From positions 499,017 through 563,016 of the forward strand of contig CAVPYY010000002.1 of the NCBI GenBank assembly GCA_963710135.1: DNA of 64,000 nt, given 5' to 3'. Each line of letters begins with the position of its first letter. The stretch's first letter is position 1. A program made the position numbers and the translations under genes. The notes beneath the pieces were generated by a model. It worked only from the letters and a program-made list of their open reading frames with translations, had not been told where the DNA came from and did not search any database. Positions 17,059-25,441 of the stretch are shown here, piece after piece. This DNA comes from SG8-30 sp963710135. GTDB taxonomy: Bacteria; Pseudomonadota; Gammaproteobacteria; Steroidobacterales; Steroidobacteraceae.

Positions 17059-18327
17059 GTGCGCTTCAACTCCCTGGCGGCCTGGCTCGAATGGCAGGAC
17101 ACCCTGCATCCCGAACCGATCGACCTCGGGCTCGAGCGGGTGCGGGCGGTGTTCGGCCGCATGGGCCGACGGCGACCCGCGCCGACGGTGCTGACCGTCG
17201 GCGGCACCAACGGCAAGGGCTCGGTGGTCGCCTATCTGGATGCGATCCTGCGGCGCACCGGCTACACGGTCGGCACCTTCACCTCGCCGCACCTCATTCG
17301 CTACAACGAGCGGGTCCGCGTCAACGGCCAGCCGGCCGACGACGACGCCCTGATGGCGGCCTTCGACGCCATAGACCGGGCGCGCGAGGACGAGACGCTC
17401 ACCTTCTTCGAATGGAATGCGCTCGCTGCCTTCACGGTCTTCGAGCGGGCCGCCATCGACGTGGCGGTGCTGGAAGTCGGCCTCGGCGGGCGGCTCGACG
17501 CCGTCAACATCATCGACGCGGACGTGGCGGCGGTGGTCTCGGTAGGCCTCGATCACTGCGAGTGGCTGGGGCAGACCGTCGAGCTGATCGGTCGCGAGAA
17601 GGCCGGCATTTTCCGCAACGGCCAGCCCGCGGTGTTCGGTTCGCGGCGCATGCCGATTTCCGTCGGCGACGTGGCGGCGACGCGCGGCGCACGCCTGCGC
17701 AGGCTGGGCGTGGACTTCGACTTCGTCGAGCGGCCCGACGGCTGGGACTATGTGGGAACGGGCTCGCGACGCGGCGACCTGCCGCTGCCGCCGCTGGCGG
17801 GCGTGGCGCAGCTCGCCAACGCCGCCACCGCGCTGGCCGTGCTGGAGGCCGCCGAGCCCGGCCTGCTGGTGCCGGACGAGGCGGTGCGCGGCGCTTTCGC
17901 CGGCGTCTCGCTGGCTGGACGCTTCCAGGTGGTCCCCGGGACACCGGAGTGGGTTCTCGACGTCGCGCACAATCCCGACGCCGCCCGCGTGCTGCGCCAG
18001 ACGCTGGAGCAGTGGCCGACCTCGGGGCGGACCCACGCGGTCTGCGGCGTGCTGGCCGACAAGGACATTGCCGCGATCATCGAGTGCCTGCTGCCGGTGG
18101 TCGACAGCTGGCGCGCGGTGGGCCTGGCCGGGCCGCGCGCCGTCCCGGTGGCCGAGCTTGCCGCGCGCATCCAGGCGGCCGCGCAGGCGCCGGTCGCGCA
18201 GTCCGCCGACGTCGCCGCCGGCTGCGCCGCGGCGCGTGACGAGGCCGGGCCCGGCGACCGCATCCTGGTGTTCGGCTCGTTTCACACCGTCGGCCCGGCA
18301 CTGGAGTTCCTCGGCCTGTCCGCCTGA
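17059..18327 (+). CDS. folC: Dihydrofolate synthase / folylpolyglutamate synthase
   Basis: An ATP-dependent ligase of the Mur family that makes dihydrofolate and adds glutamates to folates. 422 residues. P-loop VGGTNGKGSVVAYL near residues 47-60, then FTSPHLIRYNERV, EVGLGGRLDA and the C-terminal domain motif DVAHNPDAARVL. The start is GTG at 17059, eight bases after the accD stop, so it is in the same operon. The two enzyme activities are inferred from bacterial FolC. Confidence 0.96.
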   Translation: MRFNSLAAWLEWQDTLHPEPIDLGLERVRAVFGRMGRRRPAPTVLTVGGTNGKGSVVAYLDAILRRTGYTVGTFTSPHLIRYNERVRVNGQPADDDALMAAFDAIDRAREDETLTFFEWNALAAFTVFERAAIDVAVLEVGLGGRLDAVNIIDADVAAVVSVGLDHCEWLGQTVELIGREKAGIFRNGQPAVFGSRRMPISVGDVAATRGARLRRLGVDFDFVERPDGWDYVGTGSRRGDLPLPPLAGVAQLANAATALAVLEAAEPGLLVPDEAVRGAFAGVSLAGRFQVVPGTPEWVLDVAHNPDAARVLRQTLEQWPTSGRTHAVCGVLADKDIAAIIECLLPVVDSWRAVGLAGPRAVPVAELAARIQAAAQAPVAQSADVAAGCAAARDEAGPGDRILVFGSFHTVGPALEFLGLSA

Positions 18328-18396
18328 GCCCTGGCGGGGTGGGCGCGTCGTCCGGCGCATCGCGCGCGTCGCGAGGCTGTAGAATTGCGGGCGCAT

Positions 18397-18984
18397 ATGG
18401 ACAAGACGACGCAGGAACGGCTCGTCGGCGCGGTCATCCTCGTGGGGCTGGTGGTGCTGATCGTGCCCGCGCTCCTGACCGGCCCACGGGAGCCGGCCGT
18501 CGATCCGTCAGGACCGTCGGCCGCGACCCGCAGCGTCGAGATCGACTTGCGGCCGGCGACGAAGGACCCGGAGCCCGTCGCGGCCCTCGACGAGCCCGAG
18601 CCGCAGCCCAGGACCCCCACAGCGCCCGCGCCGAAGCCCGAGCCAGAGCCTGAACCCGCCCGCCCCGCGGCGCCCGCTGCCGCGGCGCCGCCACGTGACC
18701 AGCCGGTCGAGGCGCCCGCGCCACCGGCCGCCGAGCAACCCGCGGCGACTGCCGGGGTGTGGGCCGTGCAGGTGGCCGCCCTGTCCCGGCGGGACGCTGC
18801 CGAGCGCCTCGTGGCGGACCTGAAGAAGGCTGGCTACCGCGCCTTCCTGCTGGAGTACCGCTCCGATGGCCGCGTGCTGTACCGGGTCCGCGTGGGGCCC
18901 GAGCAGGAGCGCACGCGGGTCGACGGCCTCGCGGCGCGTCTCCGCCAGGACGGTTACCAGGCCGCCGTGGTGGCGCACCCCTGA
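18397..18984 (+). CDS. dedD: DedD-like SPOR-domain cell division protein
   Basis: A 195-residue bitopic membrane protein. One N-terminal membrane helix (LVGAVILVGLVVLIVPALL, about 9-27) is followed by a long Pro/Ala/Glu-rich periplasmic linker. The C-terminal SPOR domain (about 122-195: WAVQVAALSRRDAAERLV, YRVRVGPEQERTR) binds denuded septal peptidoglycan. DedD proteins assist septal constriction. The start ATG at 18397 is preferred over an in-frame TTG at 18385. A TAGAAT box at 18380-18385 could be a -10 element, but no clear -35 is present. Position between folC and cvpA is conserved. Confidence 0.92.
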   Translation: MDKTTQERLVGAVILVGLVVLIVPALLTGPREPAVDPSGPSAATRSVEIDLRPATKDPEPVAALDEPEPQPRTPTAPAPKPEPEPEPARPAAPAAAAPPRDQPVEAPAPPAAEQPAATAGVWAVQVAALSRRDAAERLVADLKKAGYRAFLLEYRSDGRVLYRVRVGPEQERTRVDGLAARLRQDGYQAAVVAHP

Positions 18985-19062
18985 GCGGCGCGACCTTCAG
19001 GCTCATGGGCGACCCGTGCTTGCGGTAAACTCGCAGCGGTCGACGGGCGGGACACTCCAGAC

Positions 19063-19560
19063 ATGACGGGCCTCGATTACGCATTCCTCGCGCTGCTGTT
19101 TGGCTCGCTGATCGCCGGGCTGCTGCGCGGTTTCGTGCGCGAAGCCATCTCGGTGCTCGCCTGGCTGATCGGGCTGTGGGTGGCCTGGCACCATGCCGAC
19201 CTGCTGTACCCGTATCTCGGTGGCGTGCTCGACGCCCCGGGAATTCGCGAGTGGACGGCGCGGGTGCTGATGCTGATCGGCATCCTGCTGCTCGGCGCGC
19301 TGATCGGCTCGCTGGTGTCGTGGCTCATCCGCAGCGCGGCCGGGCTGGCCGCCACGGACCGGGTGCTCGGCGGCTTGTTCGGCGCCGTCCGGGCGCTGGT
19401 GATCATCGGCATATTCGTGCTGGTGGGTCGCGGGCTCGATCTGAACGGCGAGAACTGGTGGCAGCGCTCGGCGCTCATGCCGTATGCCGAATACGCCGGC
19501 AACTGGCTCGAGCGCTACGCCGAACCCGCCGTGCGACCGTATTTCGACTCGGCTTCCTGA
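19063..19560 (+). CDS. cvpA: CvpA family membrane protein
   Basis: A 165-residue inner-membrane protein with four hydrophobic helices and the family motifs GLLRGFVREAISVLAWLIG and RALVIIGIFVLVGRG. CvpA was first found as needed for colicin V production. Its native role is linked to envelope homeostasis and is not settled. It precedes purF by 17 bases as in E. coli and Pseudomonas. Confidence 0.93.
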   Translation: MTGLDYAFLALLFGSLIAGLLRGFVREAISVLAWLIGLWVAWHHADLLYPYLGGVLDAPGIREWTARVLMLIGILLLGALIGSLVSWLIRSAAGLAATDRVLGGLFGAVRALVIIGIFVLVGRGLDLNGENWWQRSALMPYAEYAGNWLERYAEPAVRPYFDSAS

Positions 19561-19577
19561 AAAGGGGCAGTCCAGAC

Positions 19578-21086
19578 ATGTGTGGCATCACCGGTATCGT
19601 GGGCACGTCTCCGGTCAACCAGCGCATCTACGACGCGCTGACCGTGCTGCAGCACCGCGGCCAGGACGCCGCCGGCATCATGACCGTGCGCGAAGGCGAA
19701 CTGTGCGTGCGCAAGGAAGCGGGGCTGGTGCGCGACGTGTTCCACCAGCGGCACATGGTGCAGCTGGAGGGCAACATCGGCATCGGTCACGTGCGCTACC
19801 CGACCGCCGGCTGCGATGCGGCCGATGAGGCGCAGCCCTTCTACGTCAACTCGCCGTTCGGCATCGGCCTCGGCCACAACGGCAATCTCACCAATGCCGC
19901 GGAGCTCACCGAAGCGCTGGTGGGCAACGACCGGCGTCACCTCAACACCAGCTCGGACTCCGAGGTGCTGCTGAACGTGATGGCCAGCGAACTGCAGAAG
20001 TGCACCGGCCAGCGCCTCTCGCCCGAGGACATCTTCACCGCACTGGAGACGGTGTTCCAGCGCTGCCGCGGCGGCTTCGCCGTAGTGTCGCTGATCGTCG
20101 GCCACGGCATCGTCGGGTTCCGCGATGCCCACGGCATCCGCCCGCTGGTGCTCGGCCGGCGCGAGACGCCGCGCGGCCCGGAATGGATGCTCGCCTCGGA
20201 GAGCGTCGCGCTCGACATGCTCGACTTCCGCCTGGTGCGCGACGTCAGTCCGGGCGAGGCGGTGTACATCGACGAGCGCGGCCACCTGCACACGCATCAG
20301 TGCGCGCCCAGCCAGGGCCATACGCCGTGCATATTCGAGTACGTTTACTTCGCCCGGCCGGACTCGATCATCGACAACATCTCGGTGCACAAGGCGCGCA
20401 TGCGCATGGGGGAGCGGCTGGCGGACAAGGTCCTGCGGCTGCGCCCGGACCATGACATCGACGTGGTGATACCCATCCCGGACACGAGCCGCACCAGCGC
20501 CATGCAGCTGGCGGCTTCGCTCGGCGTGAAGTACCGCGAAGGCTTCGTGAAGAACCGCTATATCGGCCGCACCTTCATCATGCCCGGCCAGGAAATGCGC
20601 CAGAAGTCGGTGCGCGGCAAGCTCAACGCGATCGATCTGGAGTTCCGCGGCCGCAACGTGCTGCTGGTCGACGACTCCATCGTGCGGGGCACCACCTCCG
20701 CGCAGATCATCGAGATCGCCCGCGAGGCGGGGGCGCGCAAGGTGTACTTCGCGTCGGCGGCGCCGCCGGTGCGCTACCCCAACGTGTACGGCATCGACAT
20801 GCCGGTCGCCTCCGAACTCGTCGCGGGTGGGCGCAGCGAGGACGACGTGGCGCGCATCATCGGCGCCGACTGGCTGATCTACCAGGATCTGGACGACCTG
20901 GTGGCGGCCTGCCGCCACGACGATGCGCACATCGAGAGCTTCGACACGTCCTGTTTCTCGGGCGAGTACGTCACCGGCGACGTGACCGAGGAATACCTCG
21001 GGCGCCTGGTCCGCGAGCGCGCGGACGACGTCAAGGCGAAGCGGCGCGAGGATCCGCAGGCACGGCGCATCGCGCGCGTCGTGTGA
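19578..21086 (+). CDS. purF: Amidophosphoribosyltransferase
   Basis: First enzyme of purine synthesis: glutamine plus PRPP gives phosphoribosylamine. 502 residues. The N-terminal Ntn glutaminase domain begins MCGITGIVG, with Cys2 as the nucleophile after loss of the initiator Met. LQHRGQDAAGI and SSDSEVLLN are conserved. The phosphoribosyltransferase domain has the PRPP loop NVLLVDDSIVRGTTS. No FeS-cluster cysteine pattern or long propeptide is seen, so it is the E. coli type. A ribosome site AAAGGGGC precedes the ATG. It ends the fimV-purF block. Confidence 0.97.
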   Translation: MCGITGIVGTSPVNQRIYDALTVLQHRGQDAAGIMTVREGELCVRKEAGLVRDVFHQRHMVQLEGNIGIGHVRYPTAGCDAADEAQPFYVNSPFGIGLGHNGNLTNAAELTEALVGNDRRHLNTSSDSEVLLNVMASELQKCTGQRLSPEDIFTALETVFQRCRGGFAVVSLIVGHGIVGFRDAHGIRPLVLGRRETPRGPEWMLASESVALDMLDFRLVRDVSPGEAVYIDERGHLHTHQCAPSQGHTPCIFEYVYFARPDSIIDNISVHKARMRMGERLADKVLRLRPDHDIDVVIPIPDTSRTSAMQLAASLGVKYREGFVKNRYIGRTFIMPGQEMRQKSVRGKLNAIDLEFRGRNVLLVDDSIVRGTTSAQIIEIAREAGARKVYFASAAPPVRYPNVYGIDMPVASELVAGGRSEDDVARIIGADWLIYQDLDDLVAACRHDDAHIESFDTSCFSGEYVTGDVTEEYLGRLVRERADDVKAKRREDPQARRIARVV

Positions 21087-21099
21087 CGGCACGCGTCCC

Positions 21100-22356
21100 A
21101 TGACGCGCAGCGAGGATCCACGCCGCGTGCTCCTGTTGGAGTTCTACCGCCGCGGCCTCGAGGCCGTGGACGGCCGGCGCCGCATGCGCGCGGCGCTGGC
21201 GGGCCGCGAACCGGGCCCGGTGCACGTGCTCGCCGCCGGCAAGGCCGCCGCGGCGATGGCGCTCGGCGCGCTGGATGCGTTGGGCGCACACGTGCTGCGC
21301 GCGCTGGTGGTGTCGCGCGCCGACTACTTCGATCCCCTGCTGGAACGCCATCCCGACATCCGCTGCATGCAGGGCGGTCACCCGCTGCCGGACAGCCGGA
21401 GTCTCGAGGCCGGCGCCGCCGCGCTCGAGTTCGCGGCGGCGACACCACCGGGGGCGCGCGTGCTGCTGCTGGTCTCGGGCGGCGCGTCGAGTCTGCTCGA
21501 GGTGCTGCCACCGGGCCTGACGCTGTCGCAGCTGCGCCAGGTGAACGAATGGGCCATGACGCACGGCGTCGAGATCGATGCCCTGAACCGGGCACGGCGC
21601 ACCCTGTCCGGCCTGAAGGATGGCCGCCTGGTCGCGGCGTTCGATCATTGCCGCACCGAGGGCTACTTCATATCGGACGTTCCCGGGGATGATCCCGCCG
21701 TCGTCGGCTCCGGCCTGCTGGCCCCGGCGACTGGCCCCGTTGACCTCACCGGGCTGCCGGACTGGATCGCGCGTCTGGCCGGGCGCATGCGCCTGCCGCC
21801 GGGGCGGGCTGCCGGGCAGCTCGAGTGCGTCGGCCGGGTGGAGGATGCGCTGGCGGCGGTCGAGCGCGCGGCCGTCGGCTGTGGTCTGTCGGTGGCGCTG
21901 CTGCACGGACGTCTGCGGGGCGACGCGGTCGCGGCCGCCGTGTCGTTCGCGCACGGGCTGGCGATGGGCAGCAGCGAGCTGCTGGTCGGCGGCGGCGAGA
22001 CGACCGTGCGCCTGCCCGAGCACCCCGGTCGCGGCGGGCGCAACCAGCACCTCGCACTCGCGGCCGCCCGCCAGCTGGCGGGCTATCCCGACCTGCTGAT
22101 GCTGGCGGCCGGGACCGACGGCTCCGACGGCAACACCGACGACGCCGGTGCGCTGGTCGACGGCGACACCGTCGCGCGGGGCGCCGAGGCCGGCATGGAT
22201 GCCTCCGCCTGCCTCGAGGGGGCCGACAGCGGCACGTTTCTCGAGGCAACCGGTGACCTGGTTCACACTGGGGCCACGGGGACCAATGTGGGCGACCTGG
22301 TCCTGGGTCTGCGTCGAGAACCCGGTCACAGTCGGGAACTCACTCCCAGTATGTAA
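21100..22356 (+). CDS. Glycerate 2-kinase / MOFRL family protein
   Basis: A 418-residue member of the DUF4147/MOFRL family, whose characterised members phosphorylate D-glycerate to 2-phosphoglycerate. Visible motifs: VLAAGKAAAAMA near the N-terminus, LLVSGGASSLLEV, the VPGDDPAVVGSG block, GGRNQHLALAAA, and the C-terminal AAGTDGSDGNTDDAGALVDG with TGTNVGDL. It starts 13 bases after the purF stop, with no obvious promoter between them. The physiological substrate here is inferred from the family only. Confidence 0.88.
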   Translation: MTRSEDPRRVLLLEFYRRGLEAVDGRRRMRAALAGREPGPVHVLAAGKAAAAMALGALDALGAHVLRALVVSRADYFDPLLERHPDIRCMQGGHPLPDSRSLEAGAAALEFAAATPPGARVLLLVSGGASSLLEVLPPGLTLSQLRQVNEWAMTHGVEIDALNRARRTLSGLKDGRLVAAFDHCRTEGYFISDVPGDDPAVVGSGLLAPATGPVDLTGLPDWIARLAGRMRLPPGRAAGQLECVGRVEDALAAVERAAVGCGLSVALLHGRLRGDAVAAAVSFAHGLAMGSSELLVGGGETTVRLPEHPGRGGRNQHLALAAARQLAGYPDLLMLAAGTDGSDGNTDDAGALVDGDTVARGAEAGMDASACLEGADSGTFLEATGDLVHTGATGTNVGDLVLGLRREPGHSRELTPSM

Positions 22357-22365
22357 AATCAGCGC

Positions 22366-23652
22366 ATGACGCTCAGAGCACTGGTCATTGCCGATCAGTC
22401 CGAGTTCCGGCGGCTGCTGGCCCACCACATCGCCACCGGTTTCGACTGTCCCGCCGTCGCGGAATATGAGCCCGCGACGCGCGGCCGCCTGCCGCGTGAC
22501 TTCCACGTCTCCGGCTATGACGCGGTGCTGCTCGACGAGGACGTCGAGGGCGATGCCGGCCTCGAGTGGCTGGCGGACCTGAGCCGCCGCCCAGGCTTCC
22601 CGGCCATCGTCTACCTGCTCAAGGAAGCGACGCCGATGGCGGAGAACGCCGCCTTCAAGGCCGGTGCGACCGGTTGCGTCGGCAAGGGCAAGATCGATCA
22701 TGCGCGACTGATCGAGTCGCTGGAGAACGCCCGGATCGCGACCGCCGAGCGGCCCGAGCCGGTCGTCGCCCGGGTCGAGCCCGAGGAGCGCCCGGACCTC
22801 GACGAGGACTCGCTGTTCGGCGACCTGAAGATCCGCGGTTATGCGCACATACGGCAGCTGGCGAGCGGGCCCAACTCGAGCGTCTATCTGGCGCGCTCGC
22901 TCGCCGACCAGCGTCAGTCGGTGCTCAAGGTGCTGCGCTTCTCCGGTGACAGCGGGCCGTTCGGCAGCGAGACCTTCGACCGCTTCCTGCGCGAATACCA
23001 GATCGCCTCGGCCATCCGCCATCCGAACGTCGTGCGCATCTTCGACTTCGGCGCCTCGGACGATCACGCGTTCATCGCCATGGAGTACTTTCCCCGAGGC
23101 GACCTGCGCGCACCCATCAAGGCGGGCATCGACCCCGAGCAGGCACTCGGCTGGCTGAAGCAGATGGCGGGCGCGCTGCAGGCCCTGCACGAGGCCGGCG
23201 TCCTGCATCGCGACCTGAAGCCCGGCAACCTGATGCTCCGCGAGGACGGCTCGCTGGTGATGATCGATTTCGGCATGTCCAAGCAGTTGAGCGCCGCCAA
23301 CGAACTGACCGCGGCCGGACAGATCTCGGGCACGCCGTACTACATGAGCCCCGAGCAGGGGCATGGTCGCGAGGTCGACGCGCGCAGCGACATCTACAGC
23401 CTCGGCGTCATCTTCTACGAGATGTTGATGAAGCGTAAGCCGTACGTGGCCGGCACGCCGATGCAGGTCATCTACAAGCACGCCAACCATCCGATCCCGG
23501 AACTGCCGATTGCGCTGAAGCGCTACGAGCCGATCCTGCACAACTGCATCGCCAAGGACCCGGCGCGCCGCTATGCTTCCGCGGAACGCCTGCTGCAGGA
23601 CATCCAGCAACTTGAACGCGACCACGCAGAAAGCTCTGTGCTCGCCATCTGA
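22366..23652 (+). CDS. Receiver-like domain fused to a Ser/Thr protein kinase
   Basis: 428 residues in two parts. Residues 1-125 resemble a response-regulator receiver (LRALVIADQSEF, an acidic pair in VLLDEDVEGDAGLEWL, and GKGKI at the lysine position). Residues about 155-410 form a eukaryotic-like kinase with LKVLRF (VAIK-type lysine), HRDLKPGNLML, IDFGMSK and the activation segment GTPYYMSPEQGHG. The glycine loop is atypical (LASGPNSSVYLA). There is no membrane segment, so it is cytosolic. Its input is unknown; the receiver may be phosphorylated by a histidine kinase. It starts nine bases after the glycerate-kinase gene and overlaps the proposed miaE start. Confidence 0.88.
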   Translation: MTLRALVIADQSEFRRLLAHHIATGFDCPAVAEYEPATRGRLPRDFHVSGYDAVLLDEDVEGDAGLEWLADLSRRPGFPAIVYLLKEATPMAENAAFKAGATGCVGKGKIDHARLIESLENARIATAERPEPVVARVEPEERPDLDEDSLFGDLKIRGYAHIRQLASGPNSSVYLARSLADQRQSVLKVLRFSGDSGPFGSETFDRFLREYQIASAIRHPNVVRIFDFGASDDHAFIAMEYFPRGDLRAPIKAGIDPEQALGWLKQMAGALQALHEAGVLHRDLKPGNLMLREDGSLVMIDFGMSKQLSAANELTAAGQISGTPYYMSPEQGHGREVDARSDIYSLGVIFYEMLMKRKPYVAGTPMQVIYKHANHPIPELPIALKRYEPILHNCIAKDPARRYASAERLLQDIQQLERDHAESSVLAI

Positions 23653-24349
23653 CCCTGCCTGGCGCGGCGTCGACGCCGCGTGTGTCGAAGAACTCCTGCT
23701 GTCCCCGACGCCCGCCGCCTGGTTCGACGCGGCGGCCACCCGTGTCGGGCTGCTCCTGCTCGATCATGCCAACTGCGAGAAAAAGGCCGCGTCGACGGCC
23801 ATGGCGCTGATGTTCGCCTATGCGGAGGACTTCGAGCTCACCCGCCAGCTGTCGCGCCTGGCGCGCGAGGAACTGCGCCACTTCGAGCAGGTGCAGCGGC
23901 ACCTGCAGCGCCTTGCGATTCCGTTTGCGCGCCTGCAGCCCTCGCGCTACGCGCAAGGACTGCGCGCGCTGCTCGCCACGGCCGAGCCGCAACGCCGTCT
24001 CGACCTGCTGTTGTGCGGCGCGCTGATCGAGGCGCGCTCCTGCGAGCGGTTCGCCGGCCTTATCCCGCGCCTGGAGCCGGAGCTGGCGGCGTTCTACCGC
24101 GGCCTGCAGGAGTCGGAGGCCCGCCACTTCCGGCTGTACCTCGACCTCGCCCGGCCTCATGCGGATGGGCATGGCCTGGACGCCGACGCGCGCCTCGCGG
24201 CGCTCGCCGCAGTCGAAGCGGAACTGGCGTGCACGCCGGATAGCCAGTTTCGCTTCCACTCAGGGCCGCCGGCTGACCTGGGCGCGGAGGGGACTGTCCC
24301 GCGCCTGGGGACTGTCCCCGAACGGCACCGGGCGGGGACTGTCCCCTAA
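23612..24349 (+). CDS. miaE: tRNA-(ms2io6A)-hydroxylase, C-terminus read from a repeat
   Basis: A ferritin-like diiron enzyme that hydroxylates the isopentenyl group of ms2i6A at tRNA position 37. Diiron ligand blocks: LLLDHANCEKKAAST, LAREELRHFEQV, GALIEARSCERF and ESEARHFRLYLDLA. No ATG fits well. TTG at 23612 is proposed, overlapping the kinase gene by 41 bases, and an ATG at 23573 is the alternative. The last 20 or so codons lie inside GGGGACTGTCCCC repeats and read EGTVP, LGTVP and AGTVP before the stop. The repeat insertion therefore seems to have replaced the native C-terminal end; the enzyme core looks complete. Confidence 0.87.
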   Translation: MNATTQKALCSPSDPAWRGVDAACVEELLLSPTPAAWFDAAATRVGLLLLDHANCEKKAASTAMALMFAYAEDFELTRQLSRLAREELRHFEQVQRHLQRLAIPFARLQPSRYAQGLRALLATAEPQRRLDLLLCGALIEARSCERFAGLIPRLEPELAAFYRGLQESEARHFRLYLDLARPHADGHGLDADARLAALAAVEAELACTPDSQFRFHSGPPADLGAEGTVPRLGTVPERHRAGTVP

Positions 24350-24369
24350 GCGCACTGGGCGGGGACTGT
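24289..24369. repeat. GGGGACTGTCCCC palindromes in the miaE 3' end
   Basis: Copies at 24289-24300 (last base changed), 24307-24319 and 24334-24346, plus a half copy at 24361-24369. The first three lie within the open frame of miaE. They precede the second 87-bp hairpin, as in the island after parC. Confidence 0.88.
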
Positions 24370-24410
24370 TGCCACCGCGTCAAGGCACCCCGCGGAACGG
24401 TCTGCACGGC

Positions 24411-24497
24411 GCGGGTCTCTCTACTCCTGTAGAGCCTCTTGCTCGCTCCGCCGAGCCAAAGTCGCTCGCAAGAGGCCTACAGTCGTCCTCGACCCGC
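24411..24497. repeat. 87-bp hairpin element, copy 2
   Basis: Identical over all 87 bases to the copy at 1571-1657, including the loop, and preceded by the same CGCGGAACGG word. Sequence identity over 22.8 kb suggests recent spread or gene conversion. Confidence 0.87.
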
Positions 24498-24502
24498 GCT
24501 TC

Positions 24503-24531
24503 GGGGACTGTCCCCGCAGGGGACTGTCCCC
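24503..24531. repeat. Pair of 13-bp palindromes after hairpin copy 2
   Basis: GGGGACTGTCCCC at 24503-24515 and 24519-24531, separated by GCA. It is the same arrangement as at 1661-1689. Confidence 0.87.
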
Positions 24532-24533
24532 GG

Positions 24534-24677
24534 TCAGGCACTCACCCGTGGCTAGGCATGCCTCTCCGGGGCTCTCGCTCCACAGGCGGGCGAAGACGAC
24601 CGTGGCCCCTTCCGTAGTGAGTTTGGCTTCCCGAACGGAGGAAGGGGCCACGGAAGTAGGGAGCCCGCCGGGCACAG
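24534..24677. repeat. 144-bp dispersed repeat, copy 2
   Basis: Matches 1692-1835 in length and nearly all bases. The 14-bp inverted repeat lies at 24600-24613 and 24640-24653. The 113-bp tandem tail of the first island is missing; only its first 30 or so bases are present before unrelated sequence leads to the lpxH stop at 24716. Confidence 0.82.
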
Positions 24678-24715
24678 CCGCCTGGGGAGTCCACGGTGAA
24701 CCGGACGGCAGGCCT

Positions 24716-25441
24716 TCAGGCGCGCGGCAGGACCTCGAGCGCGAAGCCGTCCTCATCCCAGCGCAGGTAACTGCCCGCGTCGTGCCAGGCGCCGAGGACG
24801 ATGCGCGTGCAGGCGCGGCCGTCGACCTCGAAGTGGTGCACGTCCGGGCGGTGCGTATGGCCGTGCAGCAGCGTGCTCGCGCCGGCGGCGCGCAGCGCGG
24901 CTGTGACCGCCTGCGGGTCGACGTCGGTGATGTACTCGTCGGCCGCCGCCAGATGGGCGCGGCTGCCGGCGCGGGCTTCGCGCGCCAGCTCGCGGCGCTG
25001 CCCGGCGGAGAGCGCGAGCAGTCCGCGCTGCACGCTGGGATCGCGCACCAGCGCGCGCAGCCGCTGGTAGGCGGCGTCGCCCGTGCACAGCGCGTCGCCG
25101 TGGGTGACCAGCACCGGCTCGGAATTGATGTCGAGAATGACCGGGTCCGGCAGGAACAGCGCGCCGGCGCGGCGGCAGAAGCGCTCGCCAAGCAGGAAGT
25201 CGCGATTGCCCTGCATCACGTACACGGCGACGCCGCTTGCGGCCGTTTCGCGCAAGGCCTCGGCGATCTGCTCGCCGAGCGCCTCGGGCTGATCGTCGCC
25301 CAGCCAGGCTTCGAACAGGTCGCCCAGCAGGTACAGCGAATCCGCCGTCCGCGCTTCCTGCGCGAGAAAGCGGAGGAACTGCTCGGTGATCTCCGGATGG
25401 TCCGGGTCGAGGTGCAGGTCCGACGCGAAGAGCCGGATCAC
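24716..25441 (-). CDS. lpxH: UDP-2,3-diacylglucosamine diphosphatase
   Basis: A lipid A pathway enzyme: hydrolyses UDP-2,3-diacylglucosamine to lipid X plus UMP at the membrane surface. 241 residues of the calcineurin-like metallophosphatase fold. Metal-binding motifs are FASDLHLD, LGDLFEAWLGDD, VMQGNRDFLLG, VTHGDALCT and LLHGHTHRPDVH. Its ATG overlaps the ppiA stop by four bases, so the two are coupled. lpxH beside a cyclophilin and cysS is common in gammaproteobacteria. Confidence 0.96.
   Translation of the reverse strand: MIRLFASDLHLDPDHPEITEQFLRFLAQEARTADSLYLLGDLFEAWLGDDQPEALGEQIAEALRETAASGVAVYVMQGNRDFLLGERFCRRAGALFLPDPVILDINSEPVLVTHGDALCTGDAAYQRLRALVRDPSVQRGLLALSAGQRRELAREARAGSRAHLAAADEYITDVDPQAVTAALRAAGASTLLHGHTHRPDVHHFEVDGRACTRIVLGAWHDAGSYLRWDEDGFALEVLPRA

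Noticed and set aside
21031..23739. A 902-codon minus-strand frame opposite the glycerate-kinase and receiver/kinase genes
   Set aside because: Composition-driven antisense frame; the sense genes carry complete family motifs.
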